From contig NZ_JACHJS010000001.1 in the NCBI RefSeq assembly GCF_014203755.1, positions 6,944,001 to 7,008,000 on the forward strand: a stretch of 64,000 nucleotides of DNA, given 5' to 3'. The position numbers and the translations under genes are program-made. This stretch comes from Saccharothrix violaceirubra. GTDB taxonomy: Bacteria; Actinomycetota; Actinomycetes; Mycobacteriales; Pseudonocardiaceae. Under the pieces are notes generated by a model, which saw only the letters and a list, made by a program, of their open reading frames with translations, was not told the DNA's origin and did no database searches. Below are positions 1 through 7,606 of this stretch, one piece after another. Numbering within the stretch: the stretch's first letter is position 1; each line of letters starts with the position of its first letter.

Positions 1-563
1 AACGGGTGTCCAGGGTGGTGCGGCTCCGGCCGGAGCGGACGGCCTTCGCCGCGCTCGGCGTGGTGGCGGTGCTCGTCGCGGCGGTCTTCCTCGTCCAGAC
101 CAAGGGCGGGTACGTGCAGCGCAACGCGGAACGCCTGTGGTGGACCTATGGCAGCAACGTGCTGTCGGTCCGCGAGCAGGAGGGCATGCGGGAGATCCGG
201 AAGATCGTCAAGCCGGACGAGATGGTCATGAACGACGGCGGTGACGGCACGGTCTGGATGTACGCGCTGACCGGCGTCCGCCCCGTGATCAACCACTACC
301 TGCTGAACCCGACGAGCGAGCGCCGCCAACTGCTGCTCGACGACTTCGACCACCTGTCCGACGATCCCGCGGTCGCCAAGGTGATCCGCGACCTCAACAT
401 CCGGTACGTCGCGGTGAGCACCGGGTACATCGGCGGTTTCCGCCGGGCGCCGGGGCTGACCAACCTGGACGGGCTGCCCGCCCTGAGCCTGCGGTACGCC
501 AACCCGGACTTCCAGTTGTACGCGATCGACTGGTCGAAACTGGCCGACGGCGACGGCAACTGA
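1..563 (+). CDS. C-terminal part of DUF6541-like membrane protein (5' truncated)
   Basis: The reading frame is open to the left edge, so this is the tail of a longer protein. One membrane segment (AALGVVAVLVAAVFLV) is followed by about 150 residues of extracytoplasmic domain containing NDGGDGTVWMYALTGVRPV and a late IRYVAVSTGYIGG. That pattern is typical of the C-terminus of the large polytopic DUF6541 proteins found with actinobacterial glycosyltransferases. A GTG at position 6 exists but is unlikely to be the true start, because the family has many more membrane segments upstream. It stops just before the left end of the IS30-type element, so the element sits in the intergenic space and does not break this gene. 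A role in surface glycan assembly is inferred from family and neighbours. Confidence 0.6.
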   Translation, partial: RVSRVVRLRPERTAFAALGVVAVLVAAVFLVQTKGGYVQRNAERLWWTYGSNVLSVREQEGMREIRKIVKPDEMVMNDGGDGTVWMYALTGVRPVINHYLLNPTSERRQLLLDDFDHLSDDPAVAKVIRDLNIRYVAVSTGYIGGFRRAPGLTNLDGLPALSLRYANPDFQLYAIDWSKLADGDGN

Positions 564-576
564 GCCCGGACGAGAA

Positions 577-1911
577 GAGGGCCCGACCGGATTCGGCGGA
601 TTCCAGGGGTCGTAGCAACACAAGTGATCAACTGGCTTCGGCCAGGAGCTTAGCCAAGCGCTCGGCTGGGGTGTCCCAGCCGAGCGTTTTGCGTGGACGG
701 CCGTTGAGTTCGGCCGCGACCGCGACCAGGTCCTCCGGTGTGTGCCCCGATAGGTCGCTGCCCTTGGGAAAGTACTGGCGCAACAGACCGTTTGTGTTCT
801 CGTTGGAGCCGCGTTGCCAGGGGCTGGCGGGGTCGCAGAAGTAGACGGGGATGTCGGTGGCCAGGCTGAACGCGGCGTGGTTGGCCATCTCGGCGCCTTG
901 GTCCCAGGTCAGAGATCGGGTGAGGTGGGCGGGCAGGGCCTGGAGGGTATCGATCAGAGCGTCGTGGACGGCTTCGGCGGAGCGGCCGTGAGGCAGATGA
1001 ACGAGCATCACGTAGCGGGTGGCGCGTTCGACCAGGGTGCCGATCGCGGAGGCGTTGTCCTTGCCGATGATCAGGTCGCCTTCCCAGTGGCCGGGCACCG
1101 CCCGGTCCTCGGCCTCGGCGGGACGCCCACTGATCATGATCATCGGGTTGATGAACCGCGGCTGTCGTTGTCCGGGGCGGCGACGGGGTTTGCGCACGGT
1201 GCGGCCGGTGCGCAGCGCCCGAGCCAGCTCGCGACGCAGCTCGCCACGTCCTTGCACGTAGAGGGCCTGGTAGATCGTCTCGTGGGTCACGTGCATCTCC
1301 GGCCGGTCGGGAAAGTCCCGTCGCAGCACGGCGGCGATCTGCTCGGGGCTGAGCCTGCGACCCAGATGGTCCCGCACAGCCCGGTGCAGCTCGGCGTTGG
1401 CCGCCAACTTGCGCTCTTTCGGGCGGGGACGCCGGGCGTCGGCGCGGGCCTGCGCGGCATGTGGCCGGTACTGACCGTTGCCGGGGTGACGGTTACGACG
1501 GATCTCCCGGCTGACCGTGGACGGGCTCCGGCCCGGCTCGGCAGCGATCTGTCGGATCGTGGCCCTCTCACGCAGCCGGTCGGCGATGTGGATTCGGTCG
1601 TCCTCGCATGGATAGCGGGACGGTGCGGAAGGCGACGCCACCGACTGGATCGGTGACGCCGCCTTGTTCTTGCCAGACGCGTTACGCCCGTTACGCCAGC
1701 GCCTGCCGGTCTTCGGGTTGACCCCGACGAGCCCGCACGCCTGCTTGTTGGTCATTCCCCGCTGCACGAGCCGCAAGTATTCGGCCCGCTCCGCAGCCAA
1801 CTTCCGAGGCCCCTGAGGCTTCCGCACCGCCCGGATCTGAAAGTCCATCGCATCCCCTGAACTGGGGTGATGCAACGACTCCTAGAACCCAAGATTCCCG
1901 GTCGGGCCCTC
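577..1911 (-). mobile_element. IS30-family insertion sequence
   Basis: One transposase gene is bracketed by imperfect terminal inverted repeats of about 45 bp: left 577-621, right 1867-1911. The outermost 14 bases (GAGGGCCCGACCGG) are identical at both ends. The inner parts share patches such as AGG-GTCGT-GCA and align without gaps. I could not identify a convincing short target duplication outside the repeats. The element lies between the truncated DUF6541 gene and the flippase-like gene and breaks neither. The transposase and ends look intact, so it may be active. Confidence 0.85.
628..1848 (-). CDS. IS30-family transposase
   Basis: 406 residues. The N-terminus carries a short helix-turn-helix typical of actinobacterial IS30 proteins (MTNKQACGLVGVNPKTGRRW). 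A second HTH follows (IRQIAAEPGRSPSTVSREIRRN in two pieces). The C-terminal integrase core contains the DDE triad: GHWEGDLIIGK for the first Asp, LTWDQGAEMA for the second, and NENTNGLLRQYFPK for the Glu. I chose the ATG at 1848, preceded by AGGGGA. A TTG at 1875 would also be in frame but lies inside the terminal repeat. It catalyses excision and insertion of the element. No frameshift is visible. Confidence 0.92.
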   Translation of the reverse strand: MDFQIRAVRKPQGPRKLAAERAEYLRLVQRGMTNKQACGLVGVNPKTGRRWRNGRNASGKNKAASPIQSVASPSAPSRYPCEDDRIHIADRLRERATIRQIAAEPGRSPSTVSREIRRNRHPGNGQYRPHAAQARADARRPRPKERKLAANAELHRAVRDHLGRRLSPEQIAAVLRRDFPDRPEMHVTHETIYQALYVQGRGELRRELARALRTGRTVRKPRRRPGQRQPRFINPMIMISGRPAEAEDRAVPGHWEGDLIIGKDNASAIGTLVERATRYVMLVHLPHGRSAEAVHDALIDTLQALPAHLTRSLTWDQGAEMANHAAFSLATDIPVYFCDPASPWQRGSNENTNGLLRQYFPKGSDLSGHTPEDLVAVAAELNGRPRKTLGWDTPAERLAKLLAEAS

Positions 1912-1928
1912 GCGCTTTCACCGTCTAC

Positions 1929-2927
1929 TCAGGACGCGATGGTCTTGCCGCGCTGCAGCCGGGCGACCAGGGCGGCGATGCCGGCCGACGCCAGGTCGGC
2001 CACCGTGAACATCAGCCGCGACACCAGCGCCAACGCCACCGCCTGACCGGACGGCAGCACGGTCGCGATCGCCGCGGTGATCACCAGCTCGCGCGCGCCC
2101 AAGCCGGACGGCAGGAAGAACGCCAGCAGACCGGCGGTCATCGACAGGCCCATCGTGCCCGCGCACAGCACCAGCGTGCCCAGGTCGGGCGAACCCAGCG
2201 AGTTCACCAGCAGCCACAGGTGCACGCCGTAGAGCACGTAGATCAGCACCGCGACGCCGGTGGCCTTGAGCACCTCCTTGCCGGTGAAACGCTGCTCCAG
2301 CGGCGCCTTGCGCAGCACCTTGAGCACCAGGTTCACCAGCCAGGTCAACAGCTTCGGGTGCAGGAACACCAGGCCGACCAGCAGCAGCGAGAACAGCCAG
2401 AGCAGCTCCTGGTGCTCCGAGTCGCCCAACAGCACCGGCAACGCCGCCAGGCCCGTGATCAGCGACGCCACCACGCCCATGCCGGTGGCGACCAGGCCCG
2501 CGGTGAACGACCGCGCGCGGTTCACGCCCGCCTGCTTGGCCAGCTCCATCGACAGCAGCACGGCCCACACCGCGCCCGGCAGGTACTTGCCCAGGCCGCC
2601 GACGAGGTAGAACTTCGCCGCGTCGGCGTAGGACACCGGCGCGCCCACGTCGGACAGCACGATCTTCCACACGACCGACCCGAGGAACAGCCCGACGAAC
2701 ACCGCGCCCAGGGACAGCACCACCGACTGCCACGGCAACGCCAGCAGTGTCGCGGACACGTCGTCCCACTGGGCGTAGAGCTGGTAGCCGGCGCCCAGGA
2801 GGACCACCGTCACCAGCACGCGCCGCGCCCAGGCGATGATCGTCTGCTTGCGCGTGCGCTCCGGTTTGGCCGCGGCTTCCGCCTCGGCTCGTGCCGACTC
2901 GAAGTCGGCGTCGGGTGCGGCCGTCAT
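1929..2927 (-). CDS. lysylphosphatidylglycerol synthase/flippase-like integral membrane protein (UPF0104)
   Basis: 332 residues with about eight membrane segments and a short charged N-terminus. The pattern (AAKFYLVGGLGKYLPGAVW early; FLPSGLGARELVITAAI late) matches the UPF0104/AglD/MprF-type transmembrane family, which is linked to moving or modifying glycolipids. The ATG at 2927 has a good GGAGAAG ribosome site. A GTG at 2963 would overlap the upstream stop as GTGA and add 12 residues. It is the last gene of the SDR-ligase-LuxE-LuxC operon, so it probably handles the lipid made by that operon (inference). Confidence 0.75.
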   Translation of the reverse strand: MTAAPDADFESARAEAEAAAKPERTRKQTIIAWARRVLVTVVLLGAGYQLYAQWDDVSATLLALPWQSVVLSLGAVFVGLFLGSVVWKIVLSDVGAPVSYADAAKFYLVGGLGKYLPGAVWAVLLSMELAKQAGVNRARSFTAGLVATGMGVVASLITGLAALPVLLGDSEHQELLWLFSLLLVGLVFLHPKLLTWLVNLVLKVLRKAPLEQRFTGKEVLKATGVAVLIYVLYGVHLWLLVNSLGSPDLGTLVLCAGTMGLSMTAGLLAFFLPSGLGARELVITAAIATVLPSGQAVALALVSRLMFTVADLASAGIAALVARLQRGKTIAS

Positions 2928-2959
2928 CGCTTCTCCGGTTGTCTCGGGCCGCGTGCCGG

Positions 2960-4180
2960 TCACACGGTCACCGTCGTGAGCCTGCTGAACTCGGCGAGCA
3001 GGTCGTAGCCGTCCCAGATCGCCGCGAAGTCGAGGGCCTTGCCGAACGGCACGACGCGGTCGATGCCGCGACCGCCGAGCGAGCGGACGAACTCCACCAG
3101 CTCGGCGCGGTCGAAGCCGAACGCGGACAGCGTCTGGTCCTTGCGGCCGACGATGCGCCCGAGGTCGGCCAGGGAGTCCAGCGTCGCCTGCGGGAACGTG
3201 CCCACGCCGAGCCACTCGCGCGGCACGTCGTCGGGCGAGGCCAGTTCCAGGGTGGCGACCGCGTTGCCGGTGAACCGGATCTCGGTGGCGTGGCCCTCGG
3301 CCGCGACGCCGTAGGCCGAGACCCGCTTCTGCACGGCCATCGCGGGCTCGACCACGAAGTTCTTGGCCGCCGTGACCGAGGCCAGCAGCGTGGTGAACTC
3401 GTCGCGCTCGGCCCGGCTCGCGTCGCCGACCCAGAACAGGGTGCGCGGCGACGAGCAGGCGGCCTGGTCGAACCAGTAGGAGTCGTTGTAGAAGCCCACG
3501 ACCGCGTCGTGGCGCTGCTCGGGCGTGGCCGCGCGCCACCCGACGACGGACACGGCCGCGAACGAGGCGCGGTCGGGGAACGTCACGTCGCGCGCGGAGG
3601 GCTTGAGCGGGAACTGGCGCAGCGTGCGCACGGACGCGTCGCCGCCCCAGATCACGCGCAGTTCGCACGCGCCGGACAGCGCGGCTGTCACGGCGTCGTC
3701 GCGGCCGTAGGTGACCATGCGCTGGGTGCGGGCGATGACCGGGTCGGCCTCGGCCAGCGCCTCGTTCAACGCGTCGATCACCGTGGACGCGGCGCCCGCC
3801 GACCGCGACGAGATGCGCACGACGTTGGGGTTGCCCGCCAACGCCGACAGCGCCCACGAGTACACGAAGATCGTGTCCACGTTGGCCGGTGGCACGTGGA
3901 ACACCAGGCCCCGCGGGAACCGCAGCACGTCGGCGGAGCCGGTTTCCAGGCGTGCCAACGCTTTCGTGATCTCGCCGCGGCGCAGGAAGAAGCCGAGCGA
4001 GGCCAGTTCCGGGTAGCGGCGGGCCACGGCGGGCGCGAGCAGCTTGCGGGCGAAGCGGACCAGGAACTCGACCACGCGCGGGTCGCCGACCTCGAGCCGG
4101 TCGCCCGAGGCGACCTCGGCGAGCAGGTCGTCGACCGACAGGGACGGTCCGGCCGGGAAGCGCTGTTCGACCAGGGTCAT
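2960..4180 (-). CDS. LuxC-like acyl reductase
   Basis: 406 residues resembling the LuxC family, an aldehyde-dehydrogenase-fold reductase that takes a fatty acyl thioester and NADPH to the aldehyde. The likely nucleophile is the Cys in DQAACSSPRTLFW, the ACSSP pattern seen in LuxC proteins. Other family features are the nucleotide-binding stretch around VFHVPPANVDTIFVYSW and GNPNVVRISSRS. The ATG at 4180 overlaps the stop of the LuxE-like gene as ATGA, so the two are translationally coupled. No luxAB luciferase genes are present, so the aldehyde or thioester has another use. Its substrate is probably handed over by the LuxE-like protein and/or the carrier protein at 9.6 kb (inference). Confidence 0.82.
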   Translation of the reverse strand: MTLVEQRFPAGPSLSVDDLLAEVASGDRLEVGDPRVVEFLVRFARKLLAPAVARRYPELASLGFFLRRGEITKALARLETGSADVLRFPRGLVFHVPPANVDTIFVYSWALSALAGNPNVVRISSRSAGAASTVIDALNEALAEADPVIARTQRMVTYGRDDAVTAALSGACELRVIWGGDASVRTLRQFPLKPSARDVTFPDRASFAAVSVVGWRAATPEQRHDAVVGFYNDSYWFDQAACSSPRTLFWVGDASRAERDEFTTLLASVTAAKNFVVEPAMAVQKRVSAYGVAAEGHATEIRFTGNAVATLELASPDDVPREWLGVGTFPQATLDSLADLGRIVGRKDQTLSAFGFDRAELVEFVRSLGGRGIDRVVPFGKALDFAAIWDGYDLLAEFSRLTTVTV

Positions 4181-5256
4181 GACGCCGCTCCCGCCGGTAC
4201 GCGCGGCGCCGCGTCGCCGCTGAAGGTGTCCGAGCAGCCCCGCGCCTCGGCCCGGGGCAGGCGGCCGAGCACGGAGAACCGCTTGCCCGGCCAGTCGCCG
4301 TCGTCGATGCCGTGCACGACGCCGAGATCCTCGGTGAGCAGCACGTGGCCGGGGTAGGACCGCGGCACGGTGCTCACCACCTCGATGACGCCCGGCACGC
4401 CCACGGGTTGCTCGGCCCACGTCTCCGGGTCGCGGATGATCACGTCGGCGAAGTCCGGGCAGTACAGCGAGTTGCCCGACGGTCCTTCGAGGAACACGGT
4501 GCCGAGCTGCTCGACCATGCCGTAGTAGTTGTGGATGCGCCTAAGGCCGGTGTCGTTGGCGAAACGACGGCGGAACTCCGCGTTGTCCACGGCCCGGTCG
4601 ATCAGCTTCTTCCAGCCGCCGGAGTGGATCAGGATGCCGTTGGACAGGTCGAGCCCGTGCTCGACGGCGACCTCGTAGAGGTACTGCCACACCATGAACG
4701 TGAAGCCGAAGATCAGGAACGGCTGGTCGCCGTACTCGCGCAGGAAGCCCTTGATCGCCTCGACGTCCGGGCGGTCCTGCTCGTCGAGCGCGTAGACGTG
4801 CTTGCGGCCGAAGTTGGCCATGCCCAGCACGCCCGCGCCGCGTGCGGAGAACGAGCGCCGGTTCTTGATGATGCCGATCGTGTCGACCATGAGCATGGGC
4901 AGGCGCTGGTCGCCGAGCACGGTGCGCAGCGTGCGGCCCAGGTAGCGCGGCTGGTCGCCGGCCGCGTCGCGGTCGAGGTAGATGCGGGACACCTCGGCGC
5001 CGGTCGTGCCGGACGAGGTGAGGACCTTGAACACCTCGTCGTCGGGCACGGACTTGAGCACGTGGTGCTTGAACATGCGCACGGGCAGCCACGGCAGGTC
5101 GGCCACGGCGTCGAAGCGCGTCGGCGTGCCCAACGAGGACAGGATGCGGTCGTAGGGCGCGCAGTGCTCGCGGTGGTGCGCGGTCAGCTCGGTGAGCGCG
5201 GGCAGCAGCGCCGCCTCGCGCGCGGACTGGTCAAGTCCGAACACGGTGTCCGTCAC
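4177..5256 (-). CDS. LuxE-like acyl-protein synthetase
   Basis: 359 residues of the LuxE family, adenylate-forming enzymes that activate a fatty acid and carry it on their own cysteine before passing it to LuxC. Visible signatures are the nucleotide loop LTSSGTTGAEVSRIYLD, the central HNYYGMVEQLGTVFLEG, and VLLTEDLGVVHG. A Cys close to the C-terminus (RGCSDT) is the best candidate for the acyl acceptor. The GTG at 5256 overlaps the stop of the ligase gene as GTGA and has a GGAGGGAC site upstream. The protein lies directly between an acyl ligase and LuxC, which fits acyl hand-over within a complex. Confidence 0.82.
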   Translation of the reverse strand: MTDTVFGLDQSAREAALLPALTELTAHHREHCAPYDRILSSLGTPTRFDAVADLPWLPVRMFKHHVLKSVPDDEVFKVLTSSGTTGAEVSRIYLDRDAAGDQPRYLGRTLRTVLGDQRLPMLMVDTIGIIKNRRSFSARGAGVLGMANFGRKHVYALDEQDRPDVEAIKGFLREYGDQPFLIFGFTFMVWQYLYEVAVEHGLDLSNGILIHSGGWKKLIDRAVDNAEFRRRFANDTGLRRIHNYYGMVEQLGTVFLEGPSGNSLYCPDFADVIIRDPETWAEQPVGVPGVIEVVSTVPRSYPGHVLLTEDLGVVHGIDDGDWPGKRFSVLGRLPRAEARGCSDTFSGDAAPRVPAGAAS

Positions 5257-6659
5257 GCCCGTCCCTCCAGTGCGCGGTAGTCGACCTTGCCGCTGGCCAG
5301 CAGCGGCAGGCTGTCGATCTCCCGCACGTCGAACCCGCTGACGTGCAGGTGCAGCTTCTCCGACAGTGCCTTGGCCGCGGCCTTGCGCGCGTCGGCGGTC
5401 GCGTTCTCCACCCAGACGACGACCTTGTCCCCGGCCGGGACGGCGGCGGCGGCACCCAGGTCCAACCCCGCGACCCGCAGCAGTTGTTCCAGGTCGTCGA
5501 GGTTGACCCGGTTGCCGAAGACCTTGCCGATCCGCTTGAGCCGGCCGGTGATGAACAGGTAGCCCTCGGCGTCGAGGCGGCCGAGGTCGCCGGTCTCCAG
5601 CACGCCGCCGACGACGTCGCCGAGCGCCAGTTCGGCCTCGGACTCGGCGTAGCCCATCATCACGTTCGGGCCGCGGTAGAGGACTTCGCCGACCACGTCG
5701 GGCGCGGTGGTCTCGGAGCCGTCCTCGAGCCGGATCGCGAACGCGCCGCCGGGCAGCGCCGGACCGGCCGAGCCGATCTTGTCCGCGAGCCGGTCGGCGG
5801 GCACGGTGGTCATGCGCGGCGCGGCCTCGGTCTGGCCGTACATCACGAACATCTTCCCGTCGGCGGCGCGCATCTTGTCGTTGAACTCGACGACGAGGTC
5901 GTCGCGCAGCTTGCCGCCGGCCTGCGTGATCGTGCGCAGGGACGGGTACTTGGCCGGGTCGAACCGCAGCCGCTTGAGCATCTCGTAGTGGTAGGGCACG
6001 CCCGCCAGCGAGGTGATCTTGTACTCGTCCACGGCCTGCCAGAACGGCCGCCCCATCACGCCGGTCGGCTCGACCACGACGGTCGCGCCGCGCAGCAGGT
6101 GGCTGTTGAGCACGGACATGCCGTAGCTGTAGTGCAGCGGCAGGCTGGTCGGCGCCACCTCGTCGGCGTCGATGCCGAGCACGTCCGCGATCGCCTCGGC
6201 GTTGGCCAGGACGGCGGCCTTCGACAGCCGCACGAACTTGGGGTTGCCGGTGGAACCGCTGGTGGGCAGCAGCACGGCCAGGTCGGGGTGCGGCACGACG
6301 CCATCGGCCGACTCGCGCACCCACGCGGACCCGCCCACGTCGCCTTCCCGGTAGCCCTCGGGTGCGTCGCCCTCGGCGCCGAGCACGGCGGCCGGGCGGA
6401 ACCGCGCCACGAGTTCCAACAGCACGTCCCGGTCCTGGCCGGCGTCGAGCAGCGCGACCGCGCGACCGGACTCGAAGGCCGCCAGGTAGCGCAGCACACT
6501 CGGCACGTCCACGGCGGTGCGGGCGAACAACACCCCGGCGGGCACGTCGTCGAACACGACCGCGTCGACGGCCGCCCGCAGCGCCGCGCCGTCCAGCACA
6601 CCACCGCCGGCCGCGTCCACCAACCGGGCACCGGGGTGGAGCAGGTCGCCGGTGGTCAC
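5253..6659 (-). CDS. AMP-forming acyl ligase (ANL superfamily)
   Basis: 468 residues. The core has the phosphate-binding loop LLPTSGSTGNPKFVRLSK, the YGQTEAAPRM adenine/acyl motif, the hinge ETGDLGRLDAEGYLFITGR with its conserved Asp and Arg, and the catalytic lysine near the C-terminus in LLASGKVDYRAL. It should form an acyl-adenylate and load the acyl chain onto CoA, a carrier protein or the neighbouring LuxE-like protein. The N-terminus is shorter than in acetyl-CoA synthetases, as in stand-alone fatty-acid or aryl ligases. The GTG at 6659 overlaps the upstream SDR stop as GTGA. The acyl substrate cannot be read from sequence. Confidence 0.85.
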   Translation of the reverse strand: MTTGDLLHPGARLVDAAGGGVLDGAALRAAVDAVVFDDVPAGVLFARTAVDVPSVLRYLAAFESGRAVALLDAGQDRDVLLELVARFRPAAVLGAEGDAPEGYREGDVGGSAWVRESADGVVPHPDLAVLLPTSGSTGNPKFVRLSKAAVLANAEAIADVLGIDADEVAPTSLPLHYSYGMSVLNSHLLRGATVVVEPTGVMGRPFWQAVDEYKITSLAGVPYHYEMLKRLRFDPAKYPSLRTITQAGGKLRDDLVVEFNDKMRAADGKMFVMYGQTEAAPRMTTVPADRLADKIGSAGPALPGGAFAIRLEDGSETTAPDVVGEVLYRGPNVMMGYAESEAELALGDVVGGVLETGDLGRLDAEGYLFITGRLKRIGKVFGNRVNLDDLEQLLRVAGLDLGAAAAVPAGDKVVVWVENATADARKAAAKALSEKLHLHVSGFDVREIDSLPLLASGKVDYRALEGRA

Positions 6660-7402
6660 AGCACCAGACCGCCGTCGACGCCGACGATCTGGCCCGTCAC
6701 GAACGACGCGTCGTCACTGGCCAGGAACCGGATCACGCGGGCGACCTCGTCGGCCTTGCCCAGGCGGCCCAGCGGCGTGTCGGCCGCGCGCTTGTCCAGC
6801 ACTTCCTCGCCCAGGTGCGAGGTCATCGAGGTCTCGATCACGCCAGGGGCGACGCCGTTCACGCGGATGCCGTAGCGGCCGAGTTCCTTGGCCGTGGACC
6901 GGGCGATGTTGCCCACGGCGGCCTTGGACGCGGCGTAGGCGGTCTGCCCCGCGCTGCCCTTCTCGCCGACGATGGACGCCAGCACGACGATCGCACCGGT
7001 CTTGTGCTTCATCATGGCGCGCGCGGCGGCCTGCACGGTGTAGATCGTGCCCGCCACGTTCGTCGTCAACATCCGGTCGACAAGGTCGTCGCGGATCATG
7101 CCGATCAACGCGTCCTCCAGGACGCCGGCGTTGGCCACGACGACGTCGAGCCGACCGCGTTCCTTGGCGACACCCCGGATCAGGCCGGCGACGGCCTTGC
7201 TGTCGGTCACGTCGAGTGCGAGGCCGGACACGTCCGCGTCGAACTCGGCGGCGACCGCCGCGGCCTTCTCCTTGGCGACGGCTTCGTCACGGCCGGTGAG
7301 CACCACCGACGCTCCGGCTTCCGCGAGCGCGCGCACGGTGGCCAGGCCGATTCCGCGCGTACCGCCGGTCACCACGGCAACCTTGCTGCTCAGGTCGATC
7401 AC
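6656..7402 (-). CDS. FabG-like short-chain dehydrogenase/reductase
   Basis: 248 residues, the usual FabG length. The cofactor loop is TGGTRGIG near the N-terminus, followed by NAG in VVVANAGVL. The catalytic set is Ser in VVLASIVGEK and the YAASK box. The C-terminal DDASFVTGQIVGVDGG is typical of 3-oxoacyl-ACP reductases. I chose the GTG at 7402 (VIDLSSKVAVVTGG); extensions upstream have no coding character. It heads the five-gene minus-strand operon and is probably NADPH-dependent. A reductase that makes a (3R)-hydroxyacyl thioester would suit the LpxA-like enzyme at 9.9 kb, since LpxA proteins usually use 3-hydroxyacyl-ACP (inference). Confidence 0.85.
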   Translation of the reverse strand: MIDLSSKVAVVTGGTRGIGLATVRALAEAGASVVLTGRDEAVAKEKAAAVAAEFDADVSGLALDVTDSKAVAGLIRGVAKERGRLDVVVANAGVLEDALIGMIRDDLVDRMLTTNVAGTIYTVQAAARAMMKHKTGAIVVLASIVGEKGSAGQTAYAASKAAVGNIARSTAKELGRYGIRVNGVAPGVIETSMTSHLGEEVLDKRAADTPLGRLGKADEVARVIRFLASDDASFVTGQIVGVDGGLVL

Positions 7403-7606
7403 TACACCAGTCCCGTACCGAATCGATGAACCGGAAAGCGCGCCCCTCGCGGACGAGCGACGCCCGGACGCAGATCTGAGAGTACCCGGCGGCACCGGAC
7501 CGCATTCGCACGCGCCACGTCCGTCCGTTCCGGTGAACGACGAAACACCGGACGAGTGATCGCCGACACAAGGACCGACAGCCAGTGGGCGTCAGGGGGC
7601 GTTTTT

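Noticed and set aside
814..1656. Plus-strand frame inside the IS30 element
   Set aside because: It is opposite the DDE transposase and has no recognisable domain. It is not a second IS gene.
5343..6875. Long plus-strand frame opposite the acyl ligase
   Set aside because: The translation lacks domain motifs and is Gly/His/Arg/Val rich. The minus-strand ANL motifs are complete.
2960..7402. A bioluminescence operon
   Set aside because: There are LuxC- and LuxE-like genes but no luxA/luxB luciferase and no luxD. The context is glycolipid-like.
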